Positions 8,169 through 15,586 of a DNA stretch of 28,235 bases are shown one piece after another. The stretch's first letter is position 1, and each line of letters starts with the position of its first letter. The notes beneath the pieces were generated by a model that was not told the DNA's origin, ran no database searches, and was given only the letters and a program-made list of their open reading frames with translations. The translations under genes and the position numbers were made by a program. Source of the stretch: Sulfurimonas sp. (GTDB lineage Bacteria > Campylobacterota > Campylobacteria > Campylobacterales > Sulfurimonadaceae); assembly GCA_027047745.1 (NCBI GenBank), contig JALTUB010000378.1, positions 1 to 28,235 on the forward strand. The letters run 5' to 3'.

Positions 8169-8876
8169 TTATTTTATAGCTATAAATGTTGCAAAATTCG
8201 CCCAACGAAAAACAACTTCACAGTGTGAAAAACCTGCATTTTTAGCCATCTTTATATTTTCATCTTCACTATATGGAACAAGTACATTTTCTAAAGCTTC
8301 TCTTTTTTGCATGATTTCATACTCAGAATACCCTTGCGTTTTTTTAAAGTCATAATAACACTCTATCAAATCTTTGTTTAACTTAGGATGATGACTTATA
8401 ACCTTTTCGCTAAAGATAAAAACTCCATCTTTTTTTAACGAACTTGCTATCTTCTTAACAAGCTCTTCACGAACCAATGGACGGATAAACTGTAAAGTGT
8501 AGTTACTTATAAAAATATCTGCGTTTTCATACGGATACTCCAAAATATCGGCGTTTAAAACTTCTATATCTGCACCATAAGCTTCACATTTTCGTTTAGC
8601 TTGATTTAACATGGCCTCAGAATTATCCAAGCCAACTAATCTTGCTTTTACTTTTAAACTTCTATGTATGTTTAAAAGCAGTGAAGCAGTGGAACATCCT
8701 AAGTCATACACAACTCCATCTTCACTAAGATTTTTATGCACAAAAAATTCTGTAATATCCTGAGACTCCTTATAAAAAGGGACACTTCTCTTTAGCATAT
8801 CATCAAAGACTGCTGCAACCTCTTCATCAAATTCAAACTGTTTTTTTATCGGTTTAGTAAATACTTTATCATTCAT
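8169..8876 (-). CDS. cmoA: Carboxy-S-adenosyl-L-methionine synthase
   Basis: CmoA converts S-adenosylmethionine and prephenate to carboxy-SAM, which CmoB then uses to make 5-oxyacetyluridine at tRNA position 34. The protein is 235 residues from the chosen ATG. The sequence follows E. coli CmoA closely: EFDEEVAAVFDDMLKRSVPFY, then the SAM-binding VYDLGCSTASLLL, GLDNSEAM, the ISNYTLQF motif, SEKVISHH, and the C-terminal DFKKTQGYSEYEIMQKREALENVL segment. An in-frame TTG six codons upstream (8892-8894) would extend the protein, but the ATG at 8874-8876 aligns with known CmoA N-termini. It is transcribed divergently from the sensor-cyclase gene and converges with the lipoprotein gene. cmoB is not in the window. 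Confidence 0.93.
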   Translation of the reverse strand: MNDKVFTKPIKKQFEFDEEVAAVFDDMLKRSVPFYKESQDITEFFVHKNLSEDGVVYDLGCSTASLLLNIHRSLKVKARLVGLDNSEAMLNQAKRKCEAYGADIEVLNADILEYPYENADIFISNYTLQFIRPLVREELVKKIASSLKKDGVFIFSEKVISHHPKLNKDLIECYYDFKKTQGYSEYEIMQKREALENVLVPYSEDENIKMAKNAGFSHCEVVFRWANFATFIAIK

Positions 8877-8926
8877 ATTTGGATTATGACACAAAAGATA
8901 TTAAACTTTATAAAATTATTAAGAAT

Positions 8927-8932
8927 TATAAT
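8927..8932 (+). promoter_or_regulatory. Candidate -10 box for the sensor diguanylate cyclase gene
   Basis: TATAAT in an A+T-rich intergenic region, 51 bases before the candidate CTG start. Another box-like sequence (TATAAA near 8944) lies downstream, so the choice is uncertain. Confidence 0.35.
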
Positions 8933-8965
8933 GTATACTTGCTTATAAATAACTATTTTCTTTAT

Positions 8966-9019
8966 AAAGGGTTTTAACTGCAATTTTTACTAAAAAATAT
9001 ATTTATTACTCTTATCTTC
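8966..9019 (+). other. Ribosome binding site, candidate CTG start codon and upstream signal-peptide extension of the sensor cyclase
   Basis: AAAGGG (8966-8971) is followed, six bases later, by an in-frame CTG (8978-8980). The preceding in-frame stop is TAA at 8975-8977. From the CTG the frame is open into the downstream gene and encodes QFLLKNIFITLIF, which joins MHISTALFALEK to form a textbook signal peptide. The annotated ATG at 9020 has no ribosome binding site and would leave only about nine hydrophobic residues. Confidence 0.55.
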
Positions 9020-10945
9020 ATGCATATCTCTACTGCTCTATTTGCCTTAGAAAAAGTTTCTGTGCAACTTCAATGGAAACATCAGTTTGAGTTTGCTGGT
9101 TATTATATGGCAAAGGAAAAAGGCTTTTATAAAAATGCTGGTCTTGATGTAGATATTTTAGAGTATAAAAATGGTATAGATATAGCAAAGTATGTAGTAA
9201 ACAACAGACATGCTTTTGGTATAGCCTACTCAAATATCATACTCTCCAAAGAGCTACAAAAAAACAATATAGTTCTCCTAAACGCCATATACCAATCATC
9301 ACCTCATGTCTTAGTAAGTCTTAAATCATCTGGTATAAAATCTATCAAAGATTTTAAAGGCAAGAATATCATGATAGATAAAGCTGCCTTACACAGTGTA
9401 GCCATTCTTGGTATGATGTCATCAAATGGAATTTCACTAAATGATGTAAATATTCAAATTCCAAGCTTTAAAGCTGATGATTTGATAAATAAAAAAGCAG
9501 ATATAGCATCTTTTTACTACTCAAATGAGACATACATACTTGATAAGAAAGGTATCCCTTACAATATCTGGAATCCTAAAGACTATGGATTTGATGCTTA
9601 TAGTGATATATTATTTACCTCCAAAAAAGAGCTTAGAGATAACCCCAAACTTGTAAAAAGATTTCTCCAAGCTACAATGAAAGGTTGGAAATATGCCTTT
9701 GCTCATGTTGATGAGAGCGTTGATGTTATAAGAAAAAAATACAATACACAAAACAAGTCAGAAGGTGCTCTTCTTTATGAAGCAAGAACTCTAAAAAAAT
9801 TACTTTATATAAAAAATCAAAAATTAGGAACAATAGATAAAAATAGGATTCAAAGATTTATAGATATTTACAATACACTTGGTTTAGAAAACAGTAAGAT
9901 TGATGTTAATAATTTAATCTGTAAATTTTCTCTTCATGAAGATAAAAAATATGTGGATTATACTTTACTCTTACAAATGTTATCTATTTTCTTTTTAATA
10001 TTATCAATAATTTTATACTATTTCAACAAAGAAAGAAAACTAAAAAATAAACTAGAAAAGCAAAAGCTTATGTTTGAGTCACTTTTTAATGCTTCTAAAG
10101 AGGCCATCGCTGTTTTAGATATGCAATCAAACTTTATAAATGTAAATCCAGAGTATTCACACCTAACTGGACTCTCAAGAGAAGAATTACTAAAAACCTC
10201 CTGCTTAAACTTAACTCATAGAGATGACATTGAATTAGCTAAACAGACTATGATGGAAGTAAAAAAAGTTGGATTTATACAAGATTTTGAAAAAAGATGT
10301 ATAGTTAAAGGTGAATCTAGATTCGTAAGTATGTCTATGTCTTTACTAACAAATCCTGATATATTCTTAATAACTGTAAGAGATATAACTTACATAAAAA
10401 GAAAAGAGAATGAGTTAAAAAAATTAGCTTCTATTGACCCACTTACTCATCTATACAATAGAAGACACTTCTCTAATACTACAAAACATATTTTACACTT
10501 AGCAAAAAGAGAGAAAGACAACTTATCTCTTCTTATGATGGATATTGATAAATTTAAAAATATAAATGACACCTATGGACATAAATTTGGAGACAATGTA
10601 CTTGTGCATTTTTCTAATACACTTCAAGAGTATTCTAGAAAAAGTGATGTATCCTGTAGATTCGGTGGAGAAGAGTTTATATTACTTTTACCACAAACAG
10701 ATAGTAAAGGTGCTTTAGTTATAGCACAGAAGATAAGAGTAGCCATAGAGGAACTAGACATTACACTTGAAAATGAAGATATTTTAAACTTCACTATCAG
10801 CATAGGTGTCTCACAAGTTGATTTAAAAAATGATGAAAACATTGAAGCCGTTATAAGAAGGGCTGATAAAGCCCTTTATGATGCTAAGAACAGTGGAAGA
10901 AATAGAGTGTGTATCTACAACCAAAAGGAAAACAATGGAGATTAG
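9020..10945 (+). CDS. Membrane diguanylate cyclase with periplasmic NMT1/THI5-type substrate-binding domain and PAS domain
   Basis: Predicted inner-membrane sensor that makes cyclic di-GMP in response to a periplasmic ligand. From the ATG it has 641 residues. Residues about 10-230 form an NMT1/THI5-like solute-binding domain, starting VQLQWKHQFEFAGYYMAKEKGFYKNAG, a family signature. Residues about 314-335 form the transmembrane helix (LLQMLSIFFLILSIILYYF). A PAS domain spans about 350-465 (ASKEAIAVLDMQSNFINVNPEY). The GGDEF domain starts at DPLTHLYNRRHF, with MDIDKFKNINDTYGH and the active-site GGEEF at 549-553. An RKSD inhibitory I-site lies five residues before it, so product feedback is likely. 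The true start is probably an upstream CTG adding 14 residues and completing the signal peptide. The following small gene overlaps its end by 11 bases. The ligand is unknown. Confidence 0.93.
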   Translation: MHISTALFALEKVSVQLQWKHQFEFAGYYMAKEKGFYKNAGLDVDILEYKNGIDIAKYVVNNRHAFGIAYSNIILSKELQKNNIVLLNAIYQSSPHVLVSLKSSGIKSIKDFKGKNIMIDKAALHSVAILGMMSSNGISLNDVNIQIPSFKADDLINKKADIASFYYSNETYILDKKGIPYNIWNPKDYGFDAYSDILFTSKKELRDNPKLVKRFLQATMKGWKYAFAHVDESVDVIRKKYNTQNKSEGALLYEARTLKKLLYIKNQKLGTIDKNRIQRFIDIYNTLGLENSKIDVNNLICKFSLHEDKKYVDYTLLLQMLSIFFLILSIILYYFNKERKLKNKLEKQKLMFESLFNASKEAIAVLDMQSNFINVNPEYSHLTGLSREELLKTSCLNLTHRDDIELAKQTMMEVKKVGFIQDFEKRCIVKGESRFVSMSMSLLTNPDIFLITVRDITYIKRKENELKKLASIDPLTHLYNRRHFSNTTKHILHLAKREKDNLSLLMMDIDKFKNINDTYGHKFGDNVLVHFSNTLQEYSRKSDVSCRFGGEEFILLLPQTDSKGALVIAQKIRVAIEELDITLENEDILNFTISIGVSQVDLKNDENIEAVIRRADKALYDAKNSGRNRVCIYNQKENNGD

Positions 10946-11282
10946 TCTTAAAACATGGATGATGATAGCATTTGTTATCTTCATGGTACTAGGTATCTGG
11001 AAGATTTATACTTTTTTACCAACAAAACAACTTGCAGATGATGATAGAAATGAAGAGTCTGAGTATGAACTTACAGCTTTGATGCTACATGTTATAAAAA
11101 AGCATGAGGGGAAATTAACACCAAAAGAGCTATTTTTTGCTATACAAGAAGATGAAGGTTTTAAGAGTGAACTTTTTTGGCGTTTTAACCATAACAGACT
11201 AAACCAACTTCTTCAAAAGCATTATATGAAAAATAAAACTACAAACAGTATAGAAACTATTTATAAAGAGTTAAACTCTTAG
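10935..11282 (+). CDS. Small single-pass membrane protein of unknown function
   Basis: A protein of 115 residues from the chosen ATG. An N-terminal transmembrane helix (TWMMIAFVIFMVLGIWKIYTF, starting at residue 6) is followed by a charged linker (DDDRNEESEYE) and a helical soluble domain (TPKELFFAIQEDEGFKSELFWRFNHNRLNQLLQKHYM). I recognise no family. The ATG at 10935 overlaps the last 11 bases of the sensor cyclase and has AGGA upstream; a longer reading from 10878 would overlap by 68 bases and lacks support. Overlap and strand suggest co-translation with the cyclase, so a role tied to that sensor is possible but unproven. Its stop overlaps the stop of convergent fbaA by four bases. Confidence 0.8.
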   Translation: MEISLKTWMMIAFVIFMVLGIWKIYTFLPTKQLADDDRNEESEYELTALMLHVIKKHEGKLTPKELFFAIQEDEGFKSELFWRFNHNRLNQLLQKHYMKNKTTNSIETIYKELNS

Positions 11283-12358
11283 TTCCTATCCATAGCATTT
11301 AAGTCTTTAAAGGCTTGAATTACTCTCTGTACTAAAGACTCTTGACCAGCACGAAGCCATTTTCTTGGGTCGTAATACTTCTTGTTTGGTTTTTCTTCAC
11401 CATCAGGATTTCCTATTTGACCTTGAAGATAATCATGATTAGTTGATACATACTCTCTAACTCCATCCCATGTTGCCCACTGAGTATCTGTGTCAATATT
11501 CATTTTAATAACACCATACCCTATGGCTTCACTTATCTCACTAGGTAATGAACCTGAGCCACCATGAAAGACAAAGTTTACAGGTTTTTCATCTGTACTA
11601 AACTTTTGAGCTATATATTTTTGAGAATTATCAAGTATCTTTGGTGTTAGTTGAACATTCCCTGGTTTATAAACCCCATGAACATTTCCAAAAGATGCAG
11701 CAATAGTAAAATCAGATGAAACCTCACTTAGTTCTTTATATGCAAGAGCAACTTCTTCTGGTTGAGTATATAAAAGTGAATTGTCAATATTTGTATTATC
11801 AACACCATCCTCTTCACCACCAGTAACTCCAAGTTCTATCTCTATGCTCATACCTATTTTACTCATACGCTCTAAATACTCTTTACAAATAGCGATATTC
11901 TCATCTAAAGGCTCTTCTGAAAGATCAAGCATATGTGAGGAAAAAAGAGGTCTTTTTGTATGTTTAAAATGTCTTGTTCCAGCTTTTAAAAGTGCATCAA
12001 TCCAAGGAAGAAGTTTTTTAGCAGCATGGTCAGTATGAAGGATTACAGCAACACCATAAGCTTCTGCCATGGCATGAATATATTTTGCACCTGCAATAGC
12101 ACCAGTAATTGCAGCTTTTTCACCTTCATTACTTAAACCTTTACCTGCAAAAAATGATGAGCCACCATTACTAAACTGGATAATAACAGGAGAATTAACC
12201 TTAGCTGCTGCTTCTAAAACAGCATTGATAGAGTCTGTATTTACCACATTTACTGCAGGAATAGCGAATCCAACTTCTTTAGCATGTGCATAAACTTTTT
12301 GAACATCTTCTCCAAAAAGAACCCCAGGTTTTACTATATCTAATACACCTTTACTCAT
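11279..12358 (-). CDS. fbaA: Class II fructose-bisphosphate aldolase
   Basis: Zinc-dependent aldolase that interconverts fructose-1,6-bisphosphate with dihydroxyacetone phosphate and glyceraldehyde-3-phosphate, used in gluconeogenesis/glycolysis. At 359 residues it is the long class IIA form, like the E. coli enzyme. Visible motifs include FAIPAVNVVN, ILHTDHAAKKLLPW with the catalytic Asp110 and zinc ligand His111, IEIELGVTGGEEDGVDN, SFGNVHGVYKPG (zinc His) and FHGGSGS (zinc His and phosphate-binding loop). AGGAAG precedes the ATG by about six bases. It converges with the small membrane-protein gene. Close identity to the classical enzyme makes this call very secure. Confidence 0.97.
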   Translation of the reverse strand: MSKGVLDIVKPGVLFGEDVQKVYAHAKEVGFAIPAVNVVNTDSINAVLEAAAKVNSPVIIQFSNGGSSFFAGKGLSNEGEKAAITGAIAGAKYIHAMAEAYGVAVILHTDHAAKKLLPWIDALLKAGTRHFKHTKRPLFSSHMLDLSEEPLDENIAICKEYLERMSKIGMSIEIELGVTGGEEDGVDNTNIDNSLLYTQPEEVALAYKELSEVSSDFTIAASFGNVHGVYKPGNVQLTPKILDNSQKYIAQKFSTDEKPVNFVFHGGSGSLPSEISEAIGYGVIKMNIDTDTQWATWDGVREYVSTNHDYLQGQIGNPDGEEKPNKKYYDPRKWLRAGQESLVQRVIQAFKDLNAMDRN

Positions 12359-12387
12359 ATCAACTTCCTATATATTTTAATTACGAG

Positions 12388-12398
12388 ATTATATTATA
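12388..12398 (-). promoter_or_regulatory. Candidate -10 region of fbaA
   Basis: On the minus strand two overlapping TATAAT hexamers occur here, about 30-40 bases before the fbaA start codon. Which one is used cannot be told. Confidence 0.45.
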
Positions 12399-12429
12399 TA
12401 ACACCTTAATAAGAGTAAAAAGCTACTTA

Positions 12430-12438
12430 TGCTAAAAT
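12430..12438 (+). promoter_or_regulatory. Candidate extended -10 promoter of the coiled-coil protein gene
   Basis: TGCTAAAAT, an extended -10 with one departure from consensus. It is followed by AAAGGA and the ATG at 12459, leaving a leader of about 14 bases. Confidence 0.45.
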
Positions 12439-12458
12439 AACATCGCAAAAGGATAAGA

Positions 12459-13094
12459 ATGAAACTCACACTAGACGAATATGCAAAACGATTTAAGATT
12501 TCTAAAGAGATGCTAAATTCTAAGCTTAGGGAAAAAAAACTCAATTATATAATCGAAGATGAGATTCCTTACATAATAGTAAAAGATGATGATGTTAAAA
12601 AACCATTATCAAAAGCTATCTCTAAACCAAGGACAACCGTCTCCATGGTCTTATCCTTATATCAAAAAGAAAATCAGCAACTAAAAGAGAAGATAGTTCA
12701 GCTAGAGGCTAAGATAGACAAACTCATAGATGACAAAGAGCAGATGTTGCGTGATGAGATGAGTAAGATAGAAAAAGTTTACAGCACAAAAGATGAACAA
12801 CTAAAAAATATACTTGAACTTATAAATGCTCAAATGAAAGCTCAAGAGTTAAATACTGTTCATGAAGTTGAAACTTTAGAAAAGAAAAACAGCATAGAAA
12901 AAAAGAAAGAACCAAAACAGATTGTAGAGCTAAAAGAGTATCTAAAAACATTAGACCTAGAAAACTATCAAAAAAAAGTTATCAAAAAAAGATTTATAGC
13001 AGTTTATAACAGTGATGTAAGAGTTATAAAACAAAATGGTAAAATTTTTCTCGACTTTTCAAAATATGACTATAGTGATCTACTAGAATACTAA
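12459..13094 (+). CDS. Coiled-coil protein with HTH-like N-terminus, unknown function
   Basis: A 211-residue, highly charged cytoplasmic protein that I cannot assign to a named family. The first 45 residues (LTLDEYAKRFKISKEMLNSKLREKKL) resemble a small helix-turn-helix of the kind that opens some MerR-like or phage-type regulators, followed by YIIEDEIPYIIVKDDD. Residues about 68-125 form a long coiled coil (KENQQLKEKIVQLEAKIDKLI). A Lys/Glu-rich linker follows. The C-terminal 55 residues (beginning LKEYLKTLDLENYQKKVIKKRF) look like a separate small domain. AAAGGA is well placed before the ATG. It may be a DNA-binding structural protein, but that is inference from shape only. Confidence 0.8.
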   Translation: MKLTLDEYAKRFKISKEMLNSKLREKKLNYIIEDEIPYIIVKDDDVKKPLSKAISKPRTTVSMVLSLYQKENQQLKEKIVQLEAKIDKLIDDKEQMLRDEMSKIEKVYSTKDEQLKNILELINAQMKAQELNTVHEVETLEKKNSIEKKKEPKQIVELKEYLKTLDLENYQKKVIKKRFIAVYNSDVRVIKQNGKIFLDFSKYDYSDLLEY

Positions 13095-13204
13095 CTCCTT
13101 GCATTTTATCCTCCATCTTTTTACAAATCATAACATTCAATGAGAGTTTTATACTCTTCTTGAATTAAAAGAATGTAAATTTTATACTGTTTTCCGTATA
13201 TTTA

Positions 13205-13224
13205 ATACATATTATTATATGTAT
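13205..13224. promoter_or_regulatory. Inverted repeat upstream of the small HTH gene (candidate operator)
   Basis: Two perfect 8-base arms (ATACATAT / ATATGTAT) around a four-base spacer. It lies about 20 bases upstream of the predicted -10 box of the small helix-turn-helix gene, overlapping where a -35 region would be. TCCGTATA also occurs twice in direct orientation nearby (13193-13200 and 13239-13246). Confidence 0.4.
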
Positions 13225-13242
13225 ATTTAAGCATAAAATCCG

Positions 13243-13248
13243 TATAAT
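13243..13248 (+). promoter_or_regulatory. -10 box predicting a leaderless transcript
   Basis: TATAAT only seven bases upstream of the ATG at 13256. Transcription would begin at or next to the start codon. No ribosome binding site is present, in agreement with a leaderless mRNA. Confidence 0.4.
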
Positions 13249-13255
13249 TTTATTT

Positions 13256-13495
13256 ATGCAAATTGATGATTTATTTAATATCCTACATAACTCTTTAGAG
13301 TCTCAAAATAATGGCAAAAAAATATCCCTAAATGATATGGCTAAATCACTTGGAATATCTATGCGTACATATCAAGATTGGAAACTTGCTCGTGCTAAAC
13401 CACAAGCTGCAGCAGTAGTTATGAAAATGTTAGGAAAATTAGATGATGATGAGATATTAAGAACCGTTAGAAAAATCAACAAGCTAGAGGAGTAA
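13256..13495 (+). CDS. Small helix-turn-helix protein
   Basis: A 79-residue protein. Residues about 22-50 (ISLNDMAKSLGISMRTYQDWKLARAKPQAA) form a convincing helix-turn-helix of XRE-like type, so a DNA-binding regulator is likely. There is no ribosome binding site before the ATG, and a TATAAT box ends eight bases before it, suggesting leaderless translation. An inverted repeat at 13205-13224 could be its own operator. The next gene starts four bases after its stop and has a good ribosome binding site, so the two probably form an operon. I cannot name a specific family member. Confidence 0.8.
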   Translation: MQIDDLFNILHNSLESQNNGKKISLNDMAKSLGISMRTYQDWKLARAKPQAAAVVMKMLGKLDDDEILRTVRKINKLEE

Positions 13496-13499
13496 GTAG

Positions 13500-13733
13500 A
13501 TGGGTGTACTTACTAAGAAAGAGAGAGATGGACTAGAAGATGTATTTTTATCAATACATTCAAATAGTGATAAATATGATAAAATTAAAGAATTATCATT
13601 ATTTATTATTCACAACAATCCACCTATATATTTCGCTAAGCTCTTAAAACAGGCTAAATATGGACTAAAAGAAGCAAAAATTTCAAATTTTATAGCAAAT
13701 CTTACTAAAAAGAAGAAAAATTTAAGCAAATAA
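13500..13733 (+). CDS. Small basic protein of unknown function
   Basis: A 77-residue protein, helical and basic, ending in a lysine-rich tail (NLTKKKKNLSK). I recognise no domain. The ATG has an AGAGGAG ribosome binding site at good spacing that lies inside the end of the upstream HTH gene; the two are separated by four bases. Tight coupling to the HTH regulator suggests a shared role, for example as a partner or an accessory nucleoid protein, but nothing in the sequence proves it. Confidence 0.7.
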   Translation: MGVLTKKERDGLEDVFLSIHSNSDKYDKIKELSLFIIHNNPPIYFAKLLKQAKYGLKEAKISNFIANLTKKKKNLSK

Positions 13734-13819
13734 ACTATAAAGTATCCATAGCTGAATTATTTCATGTATAAGGACTTGTGCATGCAGGGTTCGGAAATAT
13801 TTAATCCAAGGGTAAATTT

Positions 13820-14104
13820 ATGAATAAAGCTCAATTCGTTGAATTAGTACAAGCAAGTGGCGACTACAAAACTAAGGTAGAAGCTGAGGCTGCTATTAAA
13901 GCATTTACAGAGGCAGTAACAACTGCTTTAATCAAAAAAGAAGATGTTTCTTTAGTTGGTTTTGGTAGTTTTGTTGCTGCTTTACAAAAAGGTAAAAGTG
14001 GAAAAGTACCAGGTACTGATAAAACTTATACTACTCAAGATAAAATGGTTCCTAAGTTTAAAGCTGGTAAAGGTCTTAAAGACCGTGTTGCTGCTGGTGA
14101 ATAA
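13820..14104 (+). CDS. HU-family nucleoid DNA-binding protein
   Basis: HU/IHF-type histone-like protein of 94 residues that bends and compacts DNA as a dimer. MNKAQFVELVQASGDYKTKVEAEAAIKAFTEAV forms the helical dimerisation part. VSLVGFGSFVAALQKGKSGKVPGT is the beta-sheet body and the start of the DNA-clasping arm; the usual RxGRNPxTG arm sequence is replaced by a lysine-rich GKSGKVPGTDKTY. KMVPKFKAGKGLKDRV is the conserved C-terminal block. AAGGG lies eight bases before the ATG. A strong intrinsic terminator follows the stop. It is more divergent than E. coli HupA/B but the family is clear. Confidence 0.93.
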   Translation: MNKAQFVELVQASGDYKTKVEAEAAIKAFTEAVTTALIKKEDVSLVGFGSFVAALQKGKSGKVPGTDKTYTTQDKMVPKFKAGKGLKDRVAAGE

Positions 14105-14110
14105 TCATTT

Positions 14111-14144
14111 AGTGTTGTCATTTAAAATGACAACACTCTTTTTT
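14111..14144 (+). terminator. Strong intrinsic terminator after the HU gene
   Basis: A perfect inverted repeat with arms AGTGTTGTCATTT and AAATGACAACACT around one base, followed by C and six T residues. It begins six bases after the HU stop codon. In practice a stem of about 11 bp with a five-base loop would form. Confidence 0.9.
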
Positions 14145-14149
14145 AGCTT

Positions 14150-15586
14150 ATGAACTTATCTTTTTTATCTTCAATCTTCAAAAAAGATAATAAATCTTTA
14201 TCTACTCCTGATTCTATAGTTATTAAACAATTAAAAGAAGTTTCACAATCAAACTCTTTTTCATTATTTAATAATACAACAATCTATCATCATGCCAATA
14301 GTTATTATATCTCATTAATGTTACTTGATGAGTCCAGAGGTATATATATATTTGAAAAAAAAGAGTGGTCTTATGATGACTTAAAAGATGCAACTATTGA
14401 AAAAGCACAGAACCAAGATAGTTCACACAACACACTCTCTTTTCAAAATACAAATAACCTTATAAATCAAAAATTAAATGAGCTAATGCACCATAATGTT
14501 ATCCCAACATTTAACTATCTTTTAATGGAAAATCTAAATACTCAAGAGTACGATTATCTAAAAGAGTCATTTAAAGAACTCTTGCCTAAAGATAGAATTA
14601 TATTTAATGATTCATCAAAAGAAGAGATATTGCAAAAACTACATGATGTTAAAACCTCTGATGTAAAGTTACCATCAAAAAACAACATCATAGGCAATTT
14701 ACTTATCCAATATACTATAATTGATGAAAATGACAACTTACAAATATGTACTCAAGAGCAGATAGATTTTATCGATGATAAATCTTTAGGTCATGAGATA
14801 TTAAATGCAGTTCCTAGAAGTGGTAAAACCTATACTATTTTGTTAAAATCAATCCTTTATATTTTAAACAATAAAGACAAAAAAGTTATTATCATAAAAC
14901 CTACCATACTTGCTTGTGATATTTTAAAGAAAAAACTTTTAGATGTAGTTGAGAGAGCTATCATAGAGTTTGATTTTACTTTGGTATCTATATTGACACC
15001 AACTGAACTTAAAAATAGTAAACTTGCCATAGCAGACTTCGTTGTTTGTGATGATTCAGATTTGTATGAAGACTCTTTTTTAGAAGATTTAAAAAAAATG
15101 CAAAGAAGAAAGAGTTTACTCTTTGTAAATGCAAAGACTACTGATGTAAAGTATAATTTCACTAAATCTTTCGCAACAAATCGAGATATATCGTTTTATA
15201 AATCAAATCCACATGCAAAAACTCTTCTTAGTGTTTCAAGACTATTACTTAAACAAAATACAAAAAGCATACTTATTGTTGCTAATAGAGTAACTGGAAA
15301 AAGACTTCATGATGATTTGGAATACTTTATAGAAGAAGATACTTTTTTACTTGATGGATCAAAAAACTTGATAAATCAAGATTTAGGTTCTGTTCTACTT
15401 GCAAGTTATGAAGATACTATAGAACTTAACACAGAACATCTTATTTTACTAGATGTATGCTTTACAAATTTGGTAAAACTTGAACATGCTATCTCAAGAG
15501 CAACGAAGAGTGTTTCTATCATATACGAAGAAGAGTGCGAAAATATATATCAACTAAAGGTAAAATATGAAAATAACAAAAAGTGA
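14150..15586 (+). CDS. Degenerate superfamily-1 helicase-like protein with NERD-like N-terminal region
   Basis: A 478-residue cytoplasmic protein. The N-terminal 165 residues resemble a NERD-type nuclease-related domain in layout (TTIYHHANSYYISLM, GIYIFEKKEWSYDDL), though I cannot confirm a full active site. The C-terminal part looks like a UvrD/Rep-type ATPase: QEQIDFID (Q motif), a Walker A variant AVPRSGKTYT (about 219-228; the first glycine is replaced), FVVCDDSDL at the DExx position (about 301), and HAISRATKSVSIIY in place of motif VI. At about 310 residues the helicase core is short, so an accessory domain is missing. The start lies just five bases after the HU terminator with no ribosome binding site. 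Its last 20 bases overlap msrB. Function unknown; a DNA repair or defence role is possible. Confidence 0.75.
   Translation: MNLSFLSSIFKKDNKSLSTPDSIVIKQLKEVSQSNSFSLFNNTTIYHHANSYYISLMLLDESRGIYIFEKKEWSYDDLKDATIEKAQNQDSSHNTLSFQNTNNLINQKLNELMHHNVIPTFNYLLMENLNTQEYDYLKESFKELLPKDRIIFNDSSKEEILQKLHDVKTSDVKLPSKNNIIGNLLIQYTIIDENDNLQICTQEQIDFIDDKSLGHEILNAVPRSGKTYTILLKSILYILNNKDKKVIIIKPTILACDILKKKLLDVVERAIIEFDFTLVSILTPTELKNSKLAIADFVVCDDSDLYEDSFLEDLKKMQRRKSLLFVNAKTTDVKYNFTKSFATNRDISFYKSNPHAKTLLSVSRLLLKQNTKSILIVANRVTGKRLHDDLEYFIEEDTFLLDGSKNLINQDLGSVLLASYEDTIELNTEHLILLDVCFTNLVKLEHAISRATKSVSIIYEEECENIYQLKVKYENNKK

Noticed and set aside
8877..8894. TTG start giving a six-residue longer CmoA.
   Set aside because: The ATG at 8874-8876 aligns with known CmoA N-termini; the extra residues have no support.
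10878..10934. Longer start for the small membrane protein gene.
   Set aside because: It would overlap the cyclase gene by 68 bases and place charged residues before the membrane helix; the ATG at 10935 has a ribosome binding site.
14857..15162. A 101-codon minus-strand open frame.
   Set aside because: It is antisense to the helicase-like gene and shows Ser/Phe/Lys-rich low-complexity typical of a shadow frame.
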